Shown here: one piece after another, positions 8,370 through 17,287 of the stretch
Numbering within the stretch: position 1 is the first letter of the stretch
How the letters are laid out: the number at the start of each line of letters is the position of its first letter
DNA from: Terriglobia bacterium
Lineage (GTDB): Bacteria; Acidobacteriota; Terriglobia; Bryobacterales; Bryobacteraceae
Assembly (NCBI GenBank): GCA_020073145.1
Contig: JAIQFS010000008.1
Span: forward strand, 62,001-126,000
Direction of reading: 5' to 3'
Length of the DNA: 64,000 bases
Notes under the pieces: model-generated
Told to the model about the DNA's origin: nothing
The model's database searches: none
The model's input: only the letters and a program-made list of their open reading frames with translations
Translations under genes and position numbers: made by a program

Positions 8370-9482
8370 CTATTCGCCGGCGGCAGCGATGAGTGCTTCG
8401 AGCGTGGCCTCGGCCGTGGCCTTCCAGGAGAAGCGGGCGGCGCGGCGCGGACCTGCCGCGGACAGGGTCTGGCGGAGCGCAGAATCATCGGTGACGCGCA
8501 ACATCGCTTGAGCGATCGCGGCCGGGTCCAGGGGATCGAACCGCAGGGCGGCGTCACCGGCGATTCCGGCCACCGGTTGGATGGCGGAGCACGCGGTGGG
8601 CACTCCGGCCGCCAGGGCTTCCAACACCGGGAGGCCGAAGCCTTCAAACAACGTAGGGTAGACGAAGGCCCAGGCACGGGTGTAGAGGTCGTGGAGCGCC
8701 TGGCGTGGGATCCAGCCGGGGAAATCGACAACGCCGGCGAGACCCAGCTGGTCCCGAAGGGCGGCCAGAGGCCCGGCGACGAAGCCGTGCAGGCCGCACA
8801 CGACGAGTCGAAACTCCGGATGGGTTCGGCGGAAGAGGGCGAAGGCGCGCAGCAAGCCGTCCAGGTTTTTGTGAGGATGCAGGGTGGAGACGGCCAGCAG
8901 GAACGGTTCCGGACGCCGCTGCCGCGCCAGGTCGAAAAAGTCCCGGTCGACACCGAGCGGCACCACCTTCACTTTGGCGGCGGGCAAGCGATAGTAATGC
9001 GCCAAGTCGGCGGCGGTGGCTTCGGAATCGGCCAGCAAGCGGCGTGAAACGAGAGCCGACCCATACAAAAAGAAATTCCAGAACGGCAGATCGAACCAGC
9101 GGAAATACTCGGGGTGCCGTTTGTGCTGCAAGTCATGGAAGACCGTGACTTGCGGGCACGGACAAAACAATGGCGCGGTAAAGCCGGGGTTCAGCATCAC
9201 GTCCAGTTTCCGGGCGACGGCTGCAAGGGGAAGAGCGGTCTGCTCCCAGAGGATACGGGCGGGCCGCCGGACCGCGCGCACCGCCTGGTGGACCTGCTGG
9301 AAGTTGGGGGTATGGGGTGTGAGATCGGCTTCGGTTTCGCGGTTGGTGAAGACGGAATACTGGTGCAGGGAGTCGATTTCGGACAGGGCCGCCAACAAGG
9401 CCCGCAAGTAGATCTCGGTGCCGCCGACGCCGCCCGGAATCAGATACAGCGCATTGACGCCGATGCGCAGCGGCCGCCTCAT
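8370..9482 (-). CDS. GT4 (GT-B fold) glycosyltransferase
   Basis: A 370-residue glycosyltransferase of the Glycos_transf_1 family. It opens with RIGVNALYLIPGGVGGTEIY, the glycine-rich acceptor-side loop. The C-terminal donor domain carries LAVSTLHPHKNLDGLLRAF and the nucleotide-sugar EX7E-type element in FVYPTLFEGFGLPVLEA. ATG 9482 overlaps the stop of the TPR membrane protein as ATGA; the long frame further upstream is a shadow. It is the last gene of a glycan block starting near 18.3 kb. Family resemblance suggests mannosyl- or rhamnosyl-type transfer, but donor and acceptor are unknown. Confidence 0.88.
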   Translation of the reverse strand: MRRPLRIGVNALYLIPGGVGGTEIYLRALLAALSEIDSLHQYSVFTNRETEADLTPHTPNFQQVHQAVRAVRRPARILWEQTALPLAAVARKLDVMLNPGFTAPLFCPCPQVTVFHDLQHKRHPEYFRWFDLPFWNFFLYGSALVSRRLLADSEATAADLAHYYRLPAAKVKVVPLGVDRDFFDLARQRRPEPFLLAVSTLHPHKNLDGLLRAFALFRRTHPEFRLVVCGLHGFVAGPLAALRDQLGLAGVVDFPGWIPRQALHDLYTRAWAFVYPTLFEGFGLPVLEALAAGVPTACSAIQPVAGIAGDAALRFDPLDPAAIAQAMLRVTDDSALRQTLSAAGPRRAARFSWKATAEATLEALIAAAGE

Positions 9483-11257
9483 TGGGCGGCCCGGAGGCGC
9501 GCCTGGGCCTGAGCCAGGCCGTCTTTGGCCGGCTCCAGAAGCGGATCGAGGACCAGGGCGCGCTGGTAATCCTGCACGGCCGCCGCCATCTGGTTGGTGG
9601 CGAAGTGGATGAGACCGCGATAGGCGAAGGTGGTGGCGAAGGTCGGGTCCAGCTTTTCCGCCGTGGCCAACGCGTCGAGGGCTTGGGGCCAACGCTGCTG
9701 TTCGCCGTAGACCTTTGCGATCTGGGTGTACACGTGGGCGGTCTGGTCGAGGGCGGCCGCCTGCCGGAGCTTGGCGAGCGCATCCTCGGGGCGGTGGAGG
9801 CAATTATCGTAGGCCGCCGCCCAATCCACGAGCAGGTTGTAGCTGGGCTTGTCCAGGCGCGCGGTCTTCTCATATTCGAGGACCGCCAGGTCGCAGCGCG
9901 GCGGGTCCACCTCCGCGCCGCCGCAAGGCGGGCCGCAGTAGGAGTTGGCAAGTTGAAAATGAACGCGGGGCTTATTGGGAGACTTTTGCGCCGTATCTTC
10001 CCACAGAGCCACGGCGCTGGACCAGACCTGCGCGCGGGCGTGTGTTGCCATGGCGAGGATCAGGGCCACCGCCGCGCCCACGGCCATCAGCGCTTGGCGG
10101 GGCAGATTCAACCGGCCCAGCAGGTCCACGACGATGAGCAACAAGCCGAGCATGGACAGGTAGACACGCCGCTCGGCCACGGGATCGCGGATGGGAATGA
10201 TCGACGAGGTGGGCGCCATCAGCAGCAGATAGGTAAAGAAGCCGAAAGACGCGAGCCGGAATTGACGGCGATAGCGCCAGGCCAGGCCGGTCAGCCCGAG
10301 CAGCGCGAGCAAGCCGACAAGGGCGCCGTGATCGAGAATGGTCCGGGAAATGGGGAAGTCCCAATCCGCGGTGAGATGGGCTGGAAACAGAAACAGGCCG
10401 GGATAGACGAACAGAGCGCGGCACTGGGTGAAGAAATACTGATACCAGGTAAGGTCCTTGAGGCCGAAGCCGGCGCTGGGCGCGGTCGTGGAAACGATGA
10501 GGTCCCAGAAATGGGCGACGGCGTACGCGGCTCCAGCCGCCAAGGGAGCGTACAACCGCCAATTGCGGCGGATGCCTTCGAAGGAAAAGCCGGGGTTCCA
10601 CCAGAAATCGGTAAGCAGCAGAAGGGCCGGCAGGACGACGGCTTGCTCCTTTGACAGCAACGCCGCCAGAAACAGGACCACGACCGCCGCGACGCGCAGC
10701 CAAGCAATGGCGGCCGCGGGGCGATAGAGAAAGACGGCGAAGGCGGCCAGGACGAGCATGTCGCTGAGGGCCTCGGAACGGCCCGCCAAGTACGCCACGG
10801 CCTCGGTCTGCACAGGATGAAGCAGGAAGATCGCTGCCGCCAGACCCGCCAAGAGGCTCCGGCGCGCAGCCTCGACGCCGGACCACTGGAGCAGCCGCCG
10901 CACGATCCAATAGATCAAACCGCCGGCCACGCAGTGGAAGATCACGTTGAAGACGTGATACGAGAAGGGATCTTCACCGGAGAGCCGCACATTGAGCCAA
11001 TAGGTGGCCATGAGCAGGGGCCGCTGGCCCACCAACCAAGCGCGGAGCGGGACCTCAAAGCCGGGAAGAGCGAACTTCAGCACGGTATCGTCGAACAGGA
11101 ACGGGCCGTGGGCGGCGGGAGCGTAGGCCCAGAACACGACGAGGGCCGCGGCCGCGGCGAGAGTCCAGGGCAGCCATGCGACCGGCTTGGGCGGCGTCAC
11201 GGACGGCCGCGGAGGCGCAGCGCGGGCTTTCCTCGATTCGCGCCGGCTAGCTTTCAT
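9479..11257 (-). CDS. Polytopic membrane protein with C-terminal TPR repeats
   Basis: 592 residues. The first 400 contain about ten TM segments with a long first periplasmic loop (FDDTVLKFALPGFEVPLRAW) as in GT-C / TMTC-type protein O-mannosyltransferase relatives. The last 170 residues hold TPR helices (AHVYTQIAKVYGEQQRWPQALDAL and two further repeats). A membrane glycosyltransferase with protein-binding repeats is the best reading, but no catalytic residue can be assigned safely. It starts 11 nt inside the end of the DUF2304 gene and ends overlapping the GT4 gene, so it is part of the same transcript. Confidence 0.75.
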   Translation of the reverse strand: MKASRRESRKARAAPPRPSVTPPKPVAWLPWTLAAAAALVVFWAYAPAAHGPFLFDDTVLKFALPGFEVPLRAWLVGQRPLLMATYWLNVRLSGEDPFSYHVFNVIFHCVAGGLIYWIVRRLLQWSGVEAARRSLLAGLAAAIFLLHPVQTEAVAYLAGRSEALSDMLVLAAFAVFLYRPAAAIAWLRVAAVVVLFLAALLSKEQAVVLPALLLLTDFWWNPGFSFEGIRRNWRLYAPLAAGAAYAVAHFWDLIVSTTAPSAGFGLKDLTWYQYFFTQCRALFVYPGLFLFPAHLTADWDFPISRTILDHGALVGLLALLGLTGLAWRYRRQFRLASFGFFTYLLLMAPTSSIIPIRDPVAERRVYLSMLGLLLIVVDLLGRLNLPRQALMAVGAAVALILAMATHARAQVWSSAVALWEDTAQKSPNKPRVHFQLANSYCGPPCGGAEVDPPRCDLAVLEYEKTARLDKPSYNLLVDWAAAYDNCLHRPEDALAKLRQAAALDQTAHVYTQIAKVYGEQQRWPQALDALATAEKLDPTFATTFAYRGLIHFATNQMAAAVQDYQRALVLDPLLEPAKDGLAQAQARLRAAQ

Positions 11258-11600
11258 GGTTGCGGAGGCTCTGGATGTGGTACTCGAGAATGGCCACGCG
11301 TTGCGCCAGCGCCACGTTATCGTCGCGCAAATGAGAAATGATGACGGAGAAGCGGAAGAACATGATCAGAAAGACGCTGGCGCCGACCAGGAAGAGCGCC
11401 AGGGGGGAATCGGGCAAGCCGATCAGGTTGCGGACCGCGTCCAAAGCCGGTGGAGTCCGCGAAAGCACCAGCATGGCCACCGCCGCGGCCAGCCAGCTGA
11501 CCGAGTACTCCACCCGGATGTGGGCCCGCCGCACCGAGAAGAGCACGATGCCGAGCAACAGGATGCTCAGTCCCGAAGTTACATTCAAGAGGCGATCCAT
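11247..11600 (-). CDS. DUF2304-type small membrane protein
   Basis: 117 residues with three TM segments and a C-terminal helix (LAQRVAILEYHIQSL) that looks coiled-coil. It fits the DUF2304 family, whose members usually sit directly after a GT2 glycosyltransferase in surface-polysaccharide clusters; that is the arrangement here. The ATG follows immediately after the GT2 stop (TAA-ATG) with GGAGGA just upstream. A role as membrane partner of the GT2 enzyme is inferred from context only. Confidence 0.78.
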   Translation of the reverse strand: MDRLLNVTSGLSILLLGIVLFSVRRAHIRVEYSVSWLAAAVAMLVLSRTPPALDAVRNLIGLPDSPLALFLVGASVFLIMFFRFSVIISHLRDDNVALAQRVAILEYHIQSLRNHES

Positions 11601-12353
11601 TTATCCTCCGGTGTCCGACTGGCCGGGGCGGCGCCGCAGTCGGCCGTCAAATTTCAGCACGTTGACAAAGACTCCCAGCAGCACATGCAGGATGTAGTAC
11701 AGAGACTTGACCGCGGTGATGGTGGAGCGGCCCGTCAGTCTGGGGCGTATGGTACTCGGCACTTCGGCGAAACGGAATCGGCGGCGCTGCAACACCACCA
11801 GGGCCTCGATCTCGGGATACTCCAGGGGAAAGCTGCGGCTAAAGACGGCGAGGGCCCTGTGATTGACACCGACGAAGCCGGAAGTGGGGTCGCGCACCTG
11901 CTTGCCGAGGATCGGCCGGAGGACGAGGCGGAAGAAGCGGATGCCCAAGCCGCGCACCAGGCCGGTGGGCCAACCATCGGCGCCCAGAAATCGCGAACCG
12001 ATCACCATGTCGCAGCCGGAAGAGCGGAGTTTCTGGAAAACGGACGGGATGTCGCGGGCGTCGTGCTGGCCGTCGCCGTCGACGCGGATCACGTATTGAA
12101 AACCGAGCTCGAAAGCCAGCTTATATCCGGCCTGGACGCAACCGCCGAGGCCGAGATGATGAGGGAGGGGGAGAATTTCGGCGCCGGCGGCGCGGGCCCG
12201 GGCGACGGTATCGTCGCGCGAGCAATCGTCGATGACCAGCACCGGGACGCCGGGCACTTCCTGATGGATGGAGCGCACCACGCCGCCGATGGCGCCTTCC
12301 TCGTTTAAGGCGGGGACGATGATCAGCAGGGAGTCGGGACCGGTGGCGCGCAT
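11601..12353 (-). CDS. GT2 family glycosyltransferase (polyprenyl-phosphate sugar synthase type)
   Basis: A 250-residue GT-A glycosyltransferase. Motifs are LLIIVPALNEEGAIG, VLVIDDCSRDDT, and VIRVDGDGQHDARDI (metal-binding DxD), then the IGSRFLG segment common to undecaprenyl-phosphate mannosyl/glucosyl transferases. There is no large C-terminal membrane domain, and the DUF2304 protein encoded right after it may supply the membrane part. The start overlaps the upstream GT2 stop by one base (TGATG). The long open frame upstream of this ATG is a shadow of the neighbouring gene. Confidence 0.88.
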   Translation of the reverse strand: MRATGPDSLLIIVPALNEEGAIGGVVRSIHQEVPGVPVLVIDDCSRDDTVARARAAGAEILPLPHHLGLGGCVQAGYKLAFELGFQYVIRVDGDGQHDARDIPSVFQKLRSSGCDMVIGSRFLGADGWPTGLVRGLGIRFFRLVLRPILGKQVRDPTSGFVGVNHRALAVFSRSFPLEYPEIEALVVLQRRRFRFAEVPSTIRPRLTGRSTITAVKSLYYILHVLLGVFVNVLKFDGRLRRRPGQSDTGG

Positions 12354-13363
12354 CAAAGTCCAGCGATCCTCCGGGCGCTCACGGAATAGCCGCGGATGAG
12401 ATGGCGGAAGACCGCGGGGGTGATGCGGGCGCGGGCGCGAATGGCCCGGCGCTGGCGCCACAGCCGCCCCGCATGAGCGGCCAGGGCCAGATGGGCGCGG
12501 AAGACATACCACACCATCTTGGCACCGGCCTGGCCCTCGGCGCGAAAGCGGGCGGCGCTGCCGCGGCCCTGCAGCAAGTACCAGGCATGCCAGAAATAGC
12601 GCGCGAGAGCGACGAAGGGCGCGGCGAGCAACAGCGCCAAGGGGAAATTCTTGACCAGCACGAAGAGGCGATTGCGCTCGACGTAGTACGCCTTGACGGG
12701 CGAAGCCGGGCCGGCGGAATGGGAATAGTGGTGCTCGACCAGGGCGTCGGGGACATACAGGCATTTCCAGCCGGCCCAGCGGGCGCGGAGGCCCAGGTCA
12801 GTGTCTTCGCAGTAGAGGAAGAAGCGGTCGTCGAAGCCGCCGATTTCGTCGAGCATGGCGCGGCGGTAGAGGGCCGCGGAGCCGCTGGGGAAGAGTGTTT
12901 CTTCAGCGACTGGAAAGTCTTCCGGAGGCCGGCCGTGGCCGCGCTGTTTGCTGCTGCCGTCGCCGCACACCAGCATGCCTGCCGAATCCAGGCGCGGTTC
13001 GCCGAACAGGCGCACCTGGGAAGCGCCCATGCCGGCATCGGGACGGCGTTCGAGGGCGCAGACCAGGGAATCGAGCCAGCGGGGATCGGCGACGGTGTCA
13101 TCGTTCAGAGTCGCGACGTAGGGGGATTGGGAGGCGCCTGTGCCTGCATTGACAGCCGCGCCGAAACCAGCGTTTTCGCGGTTTTCGAGGACGCGCACAC
13201 CCACGGCCCAAGTGCCGCGCCGCACCAAACCCTGCCCGCTGTTGTCTACGATCACCACTTCAAAGTCGCGCCGTGTCTGCCGCCCGAGGGATTCCACGCA
13301 CTCGCGAAGCCTCGAATCCGCAGCGAGAGTGGGAATGACGACGGTTACGAGGAGCTCAGGCAA
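12353..13363 (-). CDS. GT2 family glycosyltransferase (rhamnosyltransferase-like)
   Basis: 336 residues. The GT-A core shows TVVIPTLAADSRL, VVIVDNSGQG, ENRENAGFGAAVN and the metal-site YVATLNDDTVADP, then GGFDDRFFLYCEDTDLGLR, the classic WbbL/rhamnosyltransferase signature. A C-terminal part of about 80 residues is amphipathic to hydrophobic and may attach to the membrane. The only usable start is TTG 13363, with GGAGG directly abutting it, an unusually short spacing, so the exact start is uncertain. It opens the GT2-GT2-DUF2304-TPR-GT4 run. Confidence 0.86.
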   Translation of the reverse strand: MPELLVTVVIPTLAADSRLRECVESLGRQTRRDFEVVIVDNSGQGLVRRGTWAVGVRVLENRENAGFGAAVNAGTGASQSPYVATLNDDTVADPRWLDSLVCALERRPDAGMGASQVRLFGEPRLDSAGMLVCGDGSSKQRGHGRPPEDFPVAEETLFPSGSAALYRRAMLDEIGGFDDRFFLYCEDTDLGLRARWAGWKCLYVPDALVEHHYSHSAGPASPVKAYYVERNRLFVLVKNFPLALLLAAPFVALARYFWHAWYLLQGRGSAARFRAEGQAGAKMVWYVFRAHLALAAHAGRLWRQRRAIRARARITPAVFRHLIRGYSVSARRIAGL

Positions 13364-13392
13364 CCTCCGATTTTAGCAGTGCCTTGGAGCGT

Positions 13393-14448
13393 CTATTCGG
13401 ATTGCGGAGCCCGGCCCCGCAGCTCGGGCGCCGTGGTCTCAAGCGACCGGGAGGGGAACCGCGGCAGTGGGGTTCGCGCGGGCAGCTGTCGTTCCTGGTT
13501 GGTCACGGGCGGAACGAACACGATGCGGCTGGTGCCGGGCTGGTCATCCAAGAGCCAGAGGGGGTCGCCCGCGACTTCGTTCAAGCGAAACAGGCTTCCC
13601 ATGGGCGTCAGGGCGGCCGGAGAACAACTGCAGGCAATGGCGGCGCGGCTGCCAGTGGTCAGATCGAATGCCGTTACGGACTGTGCGGCGGAACTTGCGA
13701 GCAGGAGCCGTTGGCCGTCGGCCGAGAAGGCGATGGCGGAACCGGACCGGATGGTGTCATCGGGCGCAGCGAGGACCTGCGAATCCACGGAGCCGGTGAG
13801 GTTACGGAACAGCACGAGGCCGGCGCCCGAGGGGTCGGCCACCGCGGCGTCCAGCCGCCCGGGCGCAAACGCCACCAGGGCCGCGCCCGCGGTATCGGTC
13901 AGCTTGCCTGGTCCCGCTCCGGATCCGAACATTTGTACGGAACCGCCGGCGCTCCACAGCAGGACGGTTGCGTCGTCGCTGAGAGCCAGCGCATCGGGAA
14001 CCCCCGCGGCGCTCACGTCGAGGCTTCCGGCGATCGCCGGCGAATCCGGCAGGCCAGTCACAATCTGAACGGAACCCTGCGCATAGAGCGCGGCCGCCGT
14101 GCCCGTAGGGCTGAAGACGACTCGCTCCGGCGAGATGTTCAGGCCATTCAAGGGTTTTTCTGTTACCGCGCCAGCCTGGATGCGGAACAGGTGAAGCGTC
14201 CGATCGCCCGCAGTGACGAATGCCGTGTCCTGGCGCGGGGCGACGGTAGCGGCGGTCACGCCGAATCCCAAGTCCAGCGGATCGCCGATCAGGGAAGCGC
14301 CCGGCGTGCCGAGGATCGGCCGGAGCCGGCCGGCGGTTCGATCGAAAACGTAGCCGGAAACAGGACCAGCAATCTGGCTCGGCTGGCCCAGGAGTAACCC
14401 AGACGCCAGAAAAACCGGAGAAAATCGAAGCCAATTCCGGGCGGTCAT
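13393..14448 (-). CDS. Secreted beta-propeller-like protein of unknown function
   Basis: 351 residues. A signal peptide (MTARNWLRFSPVFLASGLLLG) is followed by repeated blade-like segments with alternating hydrophobic strands (GYVFDRTAGRLRPILG, VAPRQDTAFVTAGDRTLHLF, FSADGQRLLLASSAAQSVTAFDL). The pattern resembles WD40/YVTN-type propellers, which acidobacteria encode in large numbers. The C-terminal 50 residues are Pro/Arg-rich and unstructured. ATG 14448 is preferred over the adjacent TTG 14451. It lies between the heptose cassette and the glycosyltransferase genes on the same strand; a function in surface assembly is possible but unsupported. Confidence 0.72.
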   Translation of the reverse strand: MTARNWLRFSPVFLASGLLLGQPSQIAGPVSGYVFDRTAGRLRPILGTPGASLIGDPLDLGFGVTAATVAPRQDTAFVTAGDRTLHLFRIQAGAVTEKPLNGLNISPERVVFSPTGTAAALYAQGSVQIVTGLPDSPAIAGSLDVSAAGVPDALALSDDATVLLWSAGGSVQMFGSGAGPGKLTDTAGAALVAFAPGRLDAAVADPSGAGLVLFRNLTGSVDSQVLAAPDDTIRSGSAIAFSADGQRLLLASSAAQSVTAFDLTTGSRAAIACSCSPAALTPMGSLFRLNEVAGDPLWLLDDQPGTSRIVFVPPVTNQERQLPARTPLPRFPSRSLETTAPELRGRAPQSE

Positions 14449-14490
14449 CAAACCAATTTTATCTCGAAAAACAGTTTTGAAACTAATGCA

Positions 14491-15018
14491 TTAATGGGCT
14501 TGCAGGATCCAATCGACGGCGCTGGAGAGAGAAATCGTACGGAAATCGGGTTCGGCCGCGGGGCCGCGCTCGCGGTACCCGCGGTCGATCAAGACGGTGC
14601 GGCAGCCGGCAGCGGCGCCGGCATCGATGTCGCGCCAGCGGTCGCCGATGAGAAAGCTGGCCCCGAGGTCGATGGCATGGCGGGCGGAGGCTTCGACGAG
14701 CAGACCCGGCTTGGGTTTACGGCACGTGCAGCAGGCATCGTCGTCATGCCAGCAAACCAGAAATCCGTCAAGAGGCAGCTGCTTTGCGAGGGAGCGATTC
14801 ATCGCTTCCACCACGGCGCGCGACTGCGTGCCGCGCGCCACATCCGGCTGGTTGGTCACCACCAGGAGCAGAAACCCGGCGTTTTTCAGGCGCGCGAGAG
14901 CCTCCGCCGCGTCTGGAAACAACGTCAGGTCTTCCAACTTGTCCGGCGGGTAAGGACGCTGCTCGCGCACGACGGCTTGGTTGAGCACGCCGTCGCGATC
15001 GAGAAATACGGCTCTCAC
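14491..15018 (-). CDS. gmhB: D-glycero-D-manno-heptose 1,7-bisphosphate 7-phosphatase
   Basis: A 175-residue HAD-superfamily phosphatase that removes the 7-phosphate of heptose 1,7-bisphosphate. Motif I is FLDRDGVLN (nucleophile and acid/base Asp), motif II is VVTNQPDVARG, the zinc-loop region holds CWHDDDACCTCRKPKPGL, and motif IV is IGDRWRDIDAG. The Cys/His zinc loop is characteristic of GmhB. GTG 15018 overlaps the gmhA stop as GTGA; the long frame upstream is a shadow of gmhA. With gmhA, hddA and hddC it completes the GDP-heptose route. Confidence 0.92.
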   Translation of the reverse strand: MRAVFLDRDGVLNQAVVREQRPYPPDKLEDLTLFPDAAEALARLKNAGFLLLVVTNQPDVARGTQSRAVVEAMNRSLAKQLPLDGFLVCWHDDDACCTCRKPKPGLLVEASARHAIDLGASFLIGDRWRDIDAGAAAGCRTVLIDRGYRERGPAAEPDFRTISLSSAVDWILQAH

Positions 15019-15611
15019 CGCACCGATTCCCACTTGGTTTCGGCGGCCTTGAGCGAGGGGTGGGTCACCAACAGGTGCCACAGCACGGCTTGAAACGCCT
15101 CCGTGTGCGGGGTGACGTGTTGCGGGTTGACCACGGGCACGAGGATGCAGGCGTCGGCGGCTTGCGCGGTATATCCACCGTCGCGCCCCACGATGCCGGC
15201 CACCCGCGCGCCCACCGTCTTGGCGTATTGAACGGCGGCGACGAGGTTGGGGCTCACCTGTTTTTCGAGGTTGCCGCCGCCCACCGAAAGGATGAGGAGG
15301 GCATCGGAGGAGCGCAAGCGGCTGACGCGCAGCCAGCCCTCGAAGACGCCGGCCCATCCTTCGTCGTTGGTGCGAGCCGTCAATTCGGAGACATTGTCGG
15401 TGGGGGCGTAGGCTTCGAGGCCGCAGATCTTGCGAAAGTCGTTGACGGCGTGCGACGCGTTGGCGGCGCTGCCTCCCACGCCGAGGATAAAGAGCCGCCC
15501 GCCGCCGGCCCGGCATGCGGCCAACAACTGGGCCACGGCTTCGACGGAGGCGACGTCCACACGCCGGATGATTTCTACGGCCTCGGCCAGAAACTGCTCG
15601 CTAAAAGTCAT
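15015..15611 (-). CDS. gmhA: Phosphoheptose isomerase (SIS domain)
   Basis: A 198-residue SIS-domain protein matching sedoheptulose-7-phosphate isomerase. Signs are the helical N-terminus (AVEIIRRVDVASVEAVAQLL), the phosphate-binding GVGGSAANASHAVNDF, the LILSVGGGN loop, and the zinc-ligand region HTEAFQAVLWHLL near the C-terminus. It makes D-glycero-D-manno-heptose 7-phosphate in the cytoplasm, the first step of the pathway. Its ATG overlaps the hddC stop (ATGA) and its stop overlaps the gmhB start (GTGA). Confidence 0.9.
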   Translation of the reverse strand: MTFSEQFLAEAVEIIRRVDVASVEAVAQLLAACRAGGGRLFILGVGGSAANASHAVNDFRKICGLEAYAPTDNVSELTARTNDEGWAGVFEGWLRVSRLRSSDALLILSVGGGNLEKQVSPNLVAAVQYAKTVGARVAGIVGRDGGYTAQAADACILVPVVNPQHVTPHTEAFQAVLWHLLVTHPSLKAAETKWESVR

Positions 15612-16300
15612 GGCGAGAGAAACTCCTCCAGCTCCCGGATTCCCTCCGGCGAGCCAATCTCATAAAAACGCGTGGGCACTTCAAAGGCGGCCAACTCGCC
15701 GCGGCTCAGCAGGTCTTGATAGATGCCGGCCAGATCGGCGGGCTCGCCTTCGGGAAGCGCAGCGAAGGGCTGGCGGCGCAACACTCCCAAACCATAATCG
15801 ATATGCTGCATGGAGGGCGTCCGGTTGGCTTTATCGTACGCCAGGATTCGGCCCTGGGAGAACTGCACGTTGCTCGAGTCCCAGCGGCCTTCGTTGCGGT
15901 GCACGGTCATCAGGCCGGATTTCCCCGACTCGAGAAAGGTCTGTTCGACGGCTGCATAGTCGCAGGGCAGATAAGAATCCCCATACAGCACGAAAAAAGC
16001 GTCGTCCAGGAGGGGCAACGCGCGGCGAATCGCGCCCGCAGTGCCGAGCAGCTTTGGGCCGTCGAAGCAATAGTCCACGCGCAAGCCGAAGTCCCGGCCG
16101 TCTCCGGCGTAGTCCCGGATCTGTTCGCCGCGGTAACCCGCGCAGAGCACGACTCGATCCAGGCCGCTGCGGCGCAACAGGCGGAGCTGATGCCCGAGGA
16201 ACGGCTCGCCGGCGATCTCCACCAGTGCCTTAGGAATGTTTTCGGTGAGAGGCCGCAGGCGCGTGGCCAAGCCTCCTGCCAGGATGGCAACCGGCAGCAT
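15608..16300 (-). CDS. hddC: D-glycero-alpha-D-manno-heptose 1-phosphate guanylyltransferase-like nucleotidyltransferase
   Basis: A 230-residue sugar-1-phosphate nucleotidyltransferase: AILAGGLATRLRPLTENIPKA carries the GGxxTRLxPxT signature, FLGHQLRLLRR follows, and FFVLYGDSYL holds the metal-binding Asp. Size and lack of a left-handed-helix domain fit HddC/RmlA-short types. Placement between hddA and gmhA makes guanylylation of heptose 1-phosphate the likely reaction, giving GDP-heptose; the base specificity is inferred from context. The start lies 3 nt after the hddA stop. Confidence 0.83.
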   Translation of the reverse strand: MLPVAILAGGLATRLRPLTENIPKALVEIAGEPFLGHQLRLLRRSGLDRVVLCAGYRGEQIRDYAGDGRDFGLRVDYCFDGPKLLGTAGAIRRALPLLDDAFFVLYGDSYLPCDYAAVEQTFLESGKSGLMTVHRNEGRWDSSNVQFSQGRILAYDKANRTPSMQHIDYGLGVLRRQPFAALPEGEPADLAGIYQDLLSRGELAAFEVPTRFYEIGSPEGIRELEEFLSP

Positions 16301-16303
16301 GGC

Positions 16304-17287
16304 CTAGGAGCGCGCCACCACGGAGGCGCCTTCGAAGTCAAAACGCATGCGGACCTCGCGCAGGCCGGCTTCGCGCATGGCGCGGCGCAAGCGCGTTTTG
16401 TCTTCGGTGTAGAACATGAGAAAGCCGCCGCCCCCGGCGCCGATCAGCTTTCCCCCCAGCGCCCCGTTGGCGCGCGCCAGTTGGTAATATCCATCGATCT
16501 GCGAGTTGCTCATGGAGCGGGAGCGCTGCTTCTTGAGCTCCCAGTGCTCGTGCATGATGGCGGCGAAGCGCCGCAGATCGCCGCTTTCCAGCGCCGCCTT
16601 GCTCTCATAACCGAACTGCTTGATCTGGTGAAGATGATCGATCATGCTGGCGTCGCCGCCGCGTGTGCGACTGTCCTGCTCGGCCAGGATGGTGGAGGCA
16701 GCGCGCGTGAAGCCGGTGAAGAACAGCAGCAGGTTATCCTCCAGGTTGTACAGGGTTTCGGCGCTGATCTGCATGGGCTGCACGGTCACCCGGCCGTCCG
16801 AGTGAAACAGGAACGAGGTAATGCCGCCGAACGCGGAGATGTACTGGTCCTGCTTGCCGATCGGCTCGCCGAGCCGGTCGATCTCGATGTGGCAGGCCTC
16901 TTCAGCCAATTCCTGGCGCGGGATGAAGTCCTTGTGGTGGGTGTGCAAAGCGCGCAACAGCGCCACGGTGAAACTGCTGGAAGAACCCAGGCCGGTGCCC
17001 GCCGGGATGTCCGACATACTGACCACTTCCAGGTGAGGAGCGGAAACCGGCACCAGCTTCAACGCCTCGCGAACGATGGGATGCTTGATTTCGTCGACCG
17101 ACTGCACCTGTTCGGTTTTCGAATACTTGATGATGAACTCCGCCTCGAACGTGTCATGCAGGGTGATGTAGACGAACTTGTCGATGGCGGCGGAAATTAC
17201 GAACCCCGAGTGTTCGCGGTAGTAGGAAGGCAGGTCGGTGCCGCCCCCTCCCAGCGAAATGCGGAGCGGGCTGCGGGTGATGATCAT
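16304..17287 (-). CDS. hddA: D-glycero-alpha-D-manno-heptose 7-phosphate kinase (GHMP kinase)
   Basis: A 327-residue GHMP-family kinase. It starts with IITRSPLRISLGGGGTDLPSY, typical of HddA and fucose kinases; the ATP-binding motif is IPAGTGLGSSSSFTVALL; motif 3 is KLIGAGGGGFLMFY near the C-terminus. It phosphorylates heptose 7-phosphate at C1. ATG 17287 overlaps the Gfo/Idh stop (ATGA); the longer frame is a shadow. The alpha-specific HddA kinase, rather than the beta-specific HldE, points to a GDP-heptose product for S-layer or capsule-like glycans instead of the ADP-heptose of LPS core. Confidence 0.9.
   Translation of the reverse strand: MIITRSPLRISLGGGGTDLPSYYREHSGFVISAAIDKFVYITLHDTFEAEFIIKYSKTEQVQSVDEIKHPIVREALKLVPVSAPHLEVVSMSDIPAGTGLGSSSSFTVALLRALHTHHKDFIPRQELAEEACHIEIDRLGEPIGKQDQYISAFGGITSFLFHSDGRVTVQPMQISAETLYNLEDNLLLFFTGFTRAASTILAEQDSRTRGGDASMIDHLHQIKQFGYESKAALESGDLRRFAAIMHEHWELKKQRSRSMSNSQIDGYYQLARANGALGGKLIGAGGGGFLMFYTEDKTRLRRAMREAGLREVRMRFDFEGASVVARS

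Noticed and set aside
11187-12308. 373-codon plus-strand frame
   Set aside because: Runs across three real minus-strand genes (TPR protein, DUF2304, GT2) and has Gln/His/Asp-rich composition typical of antisense frames.
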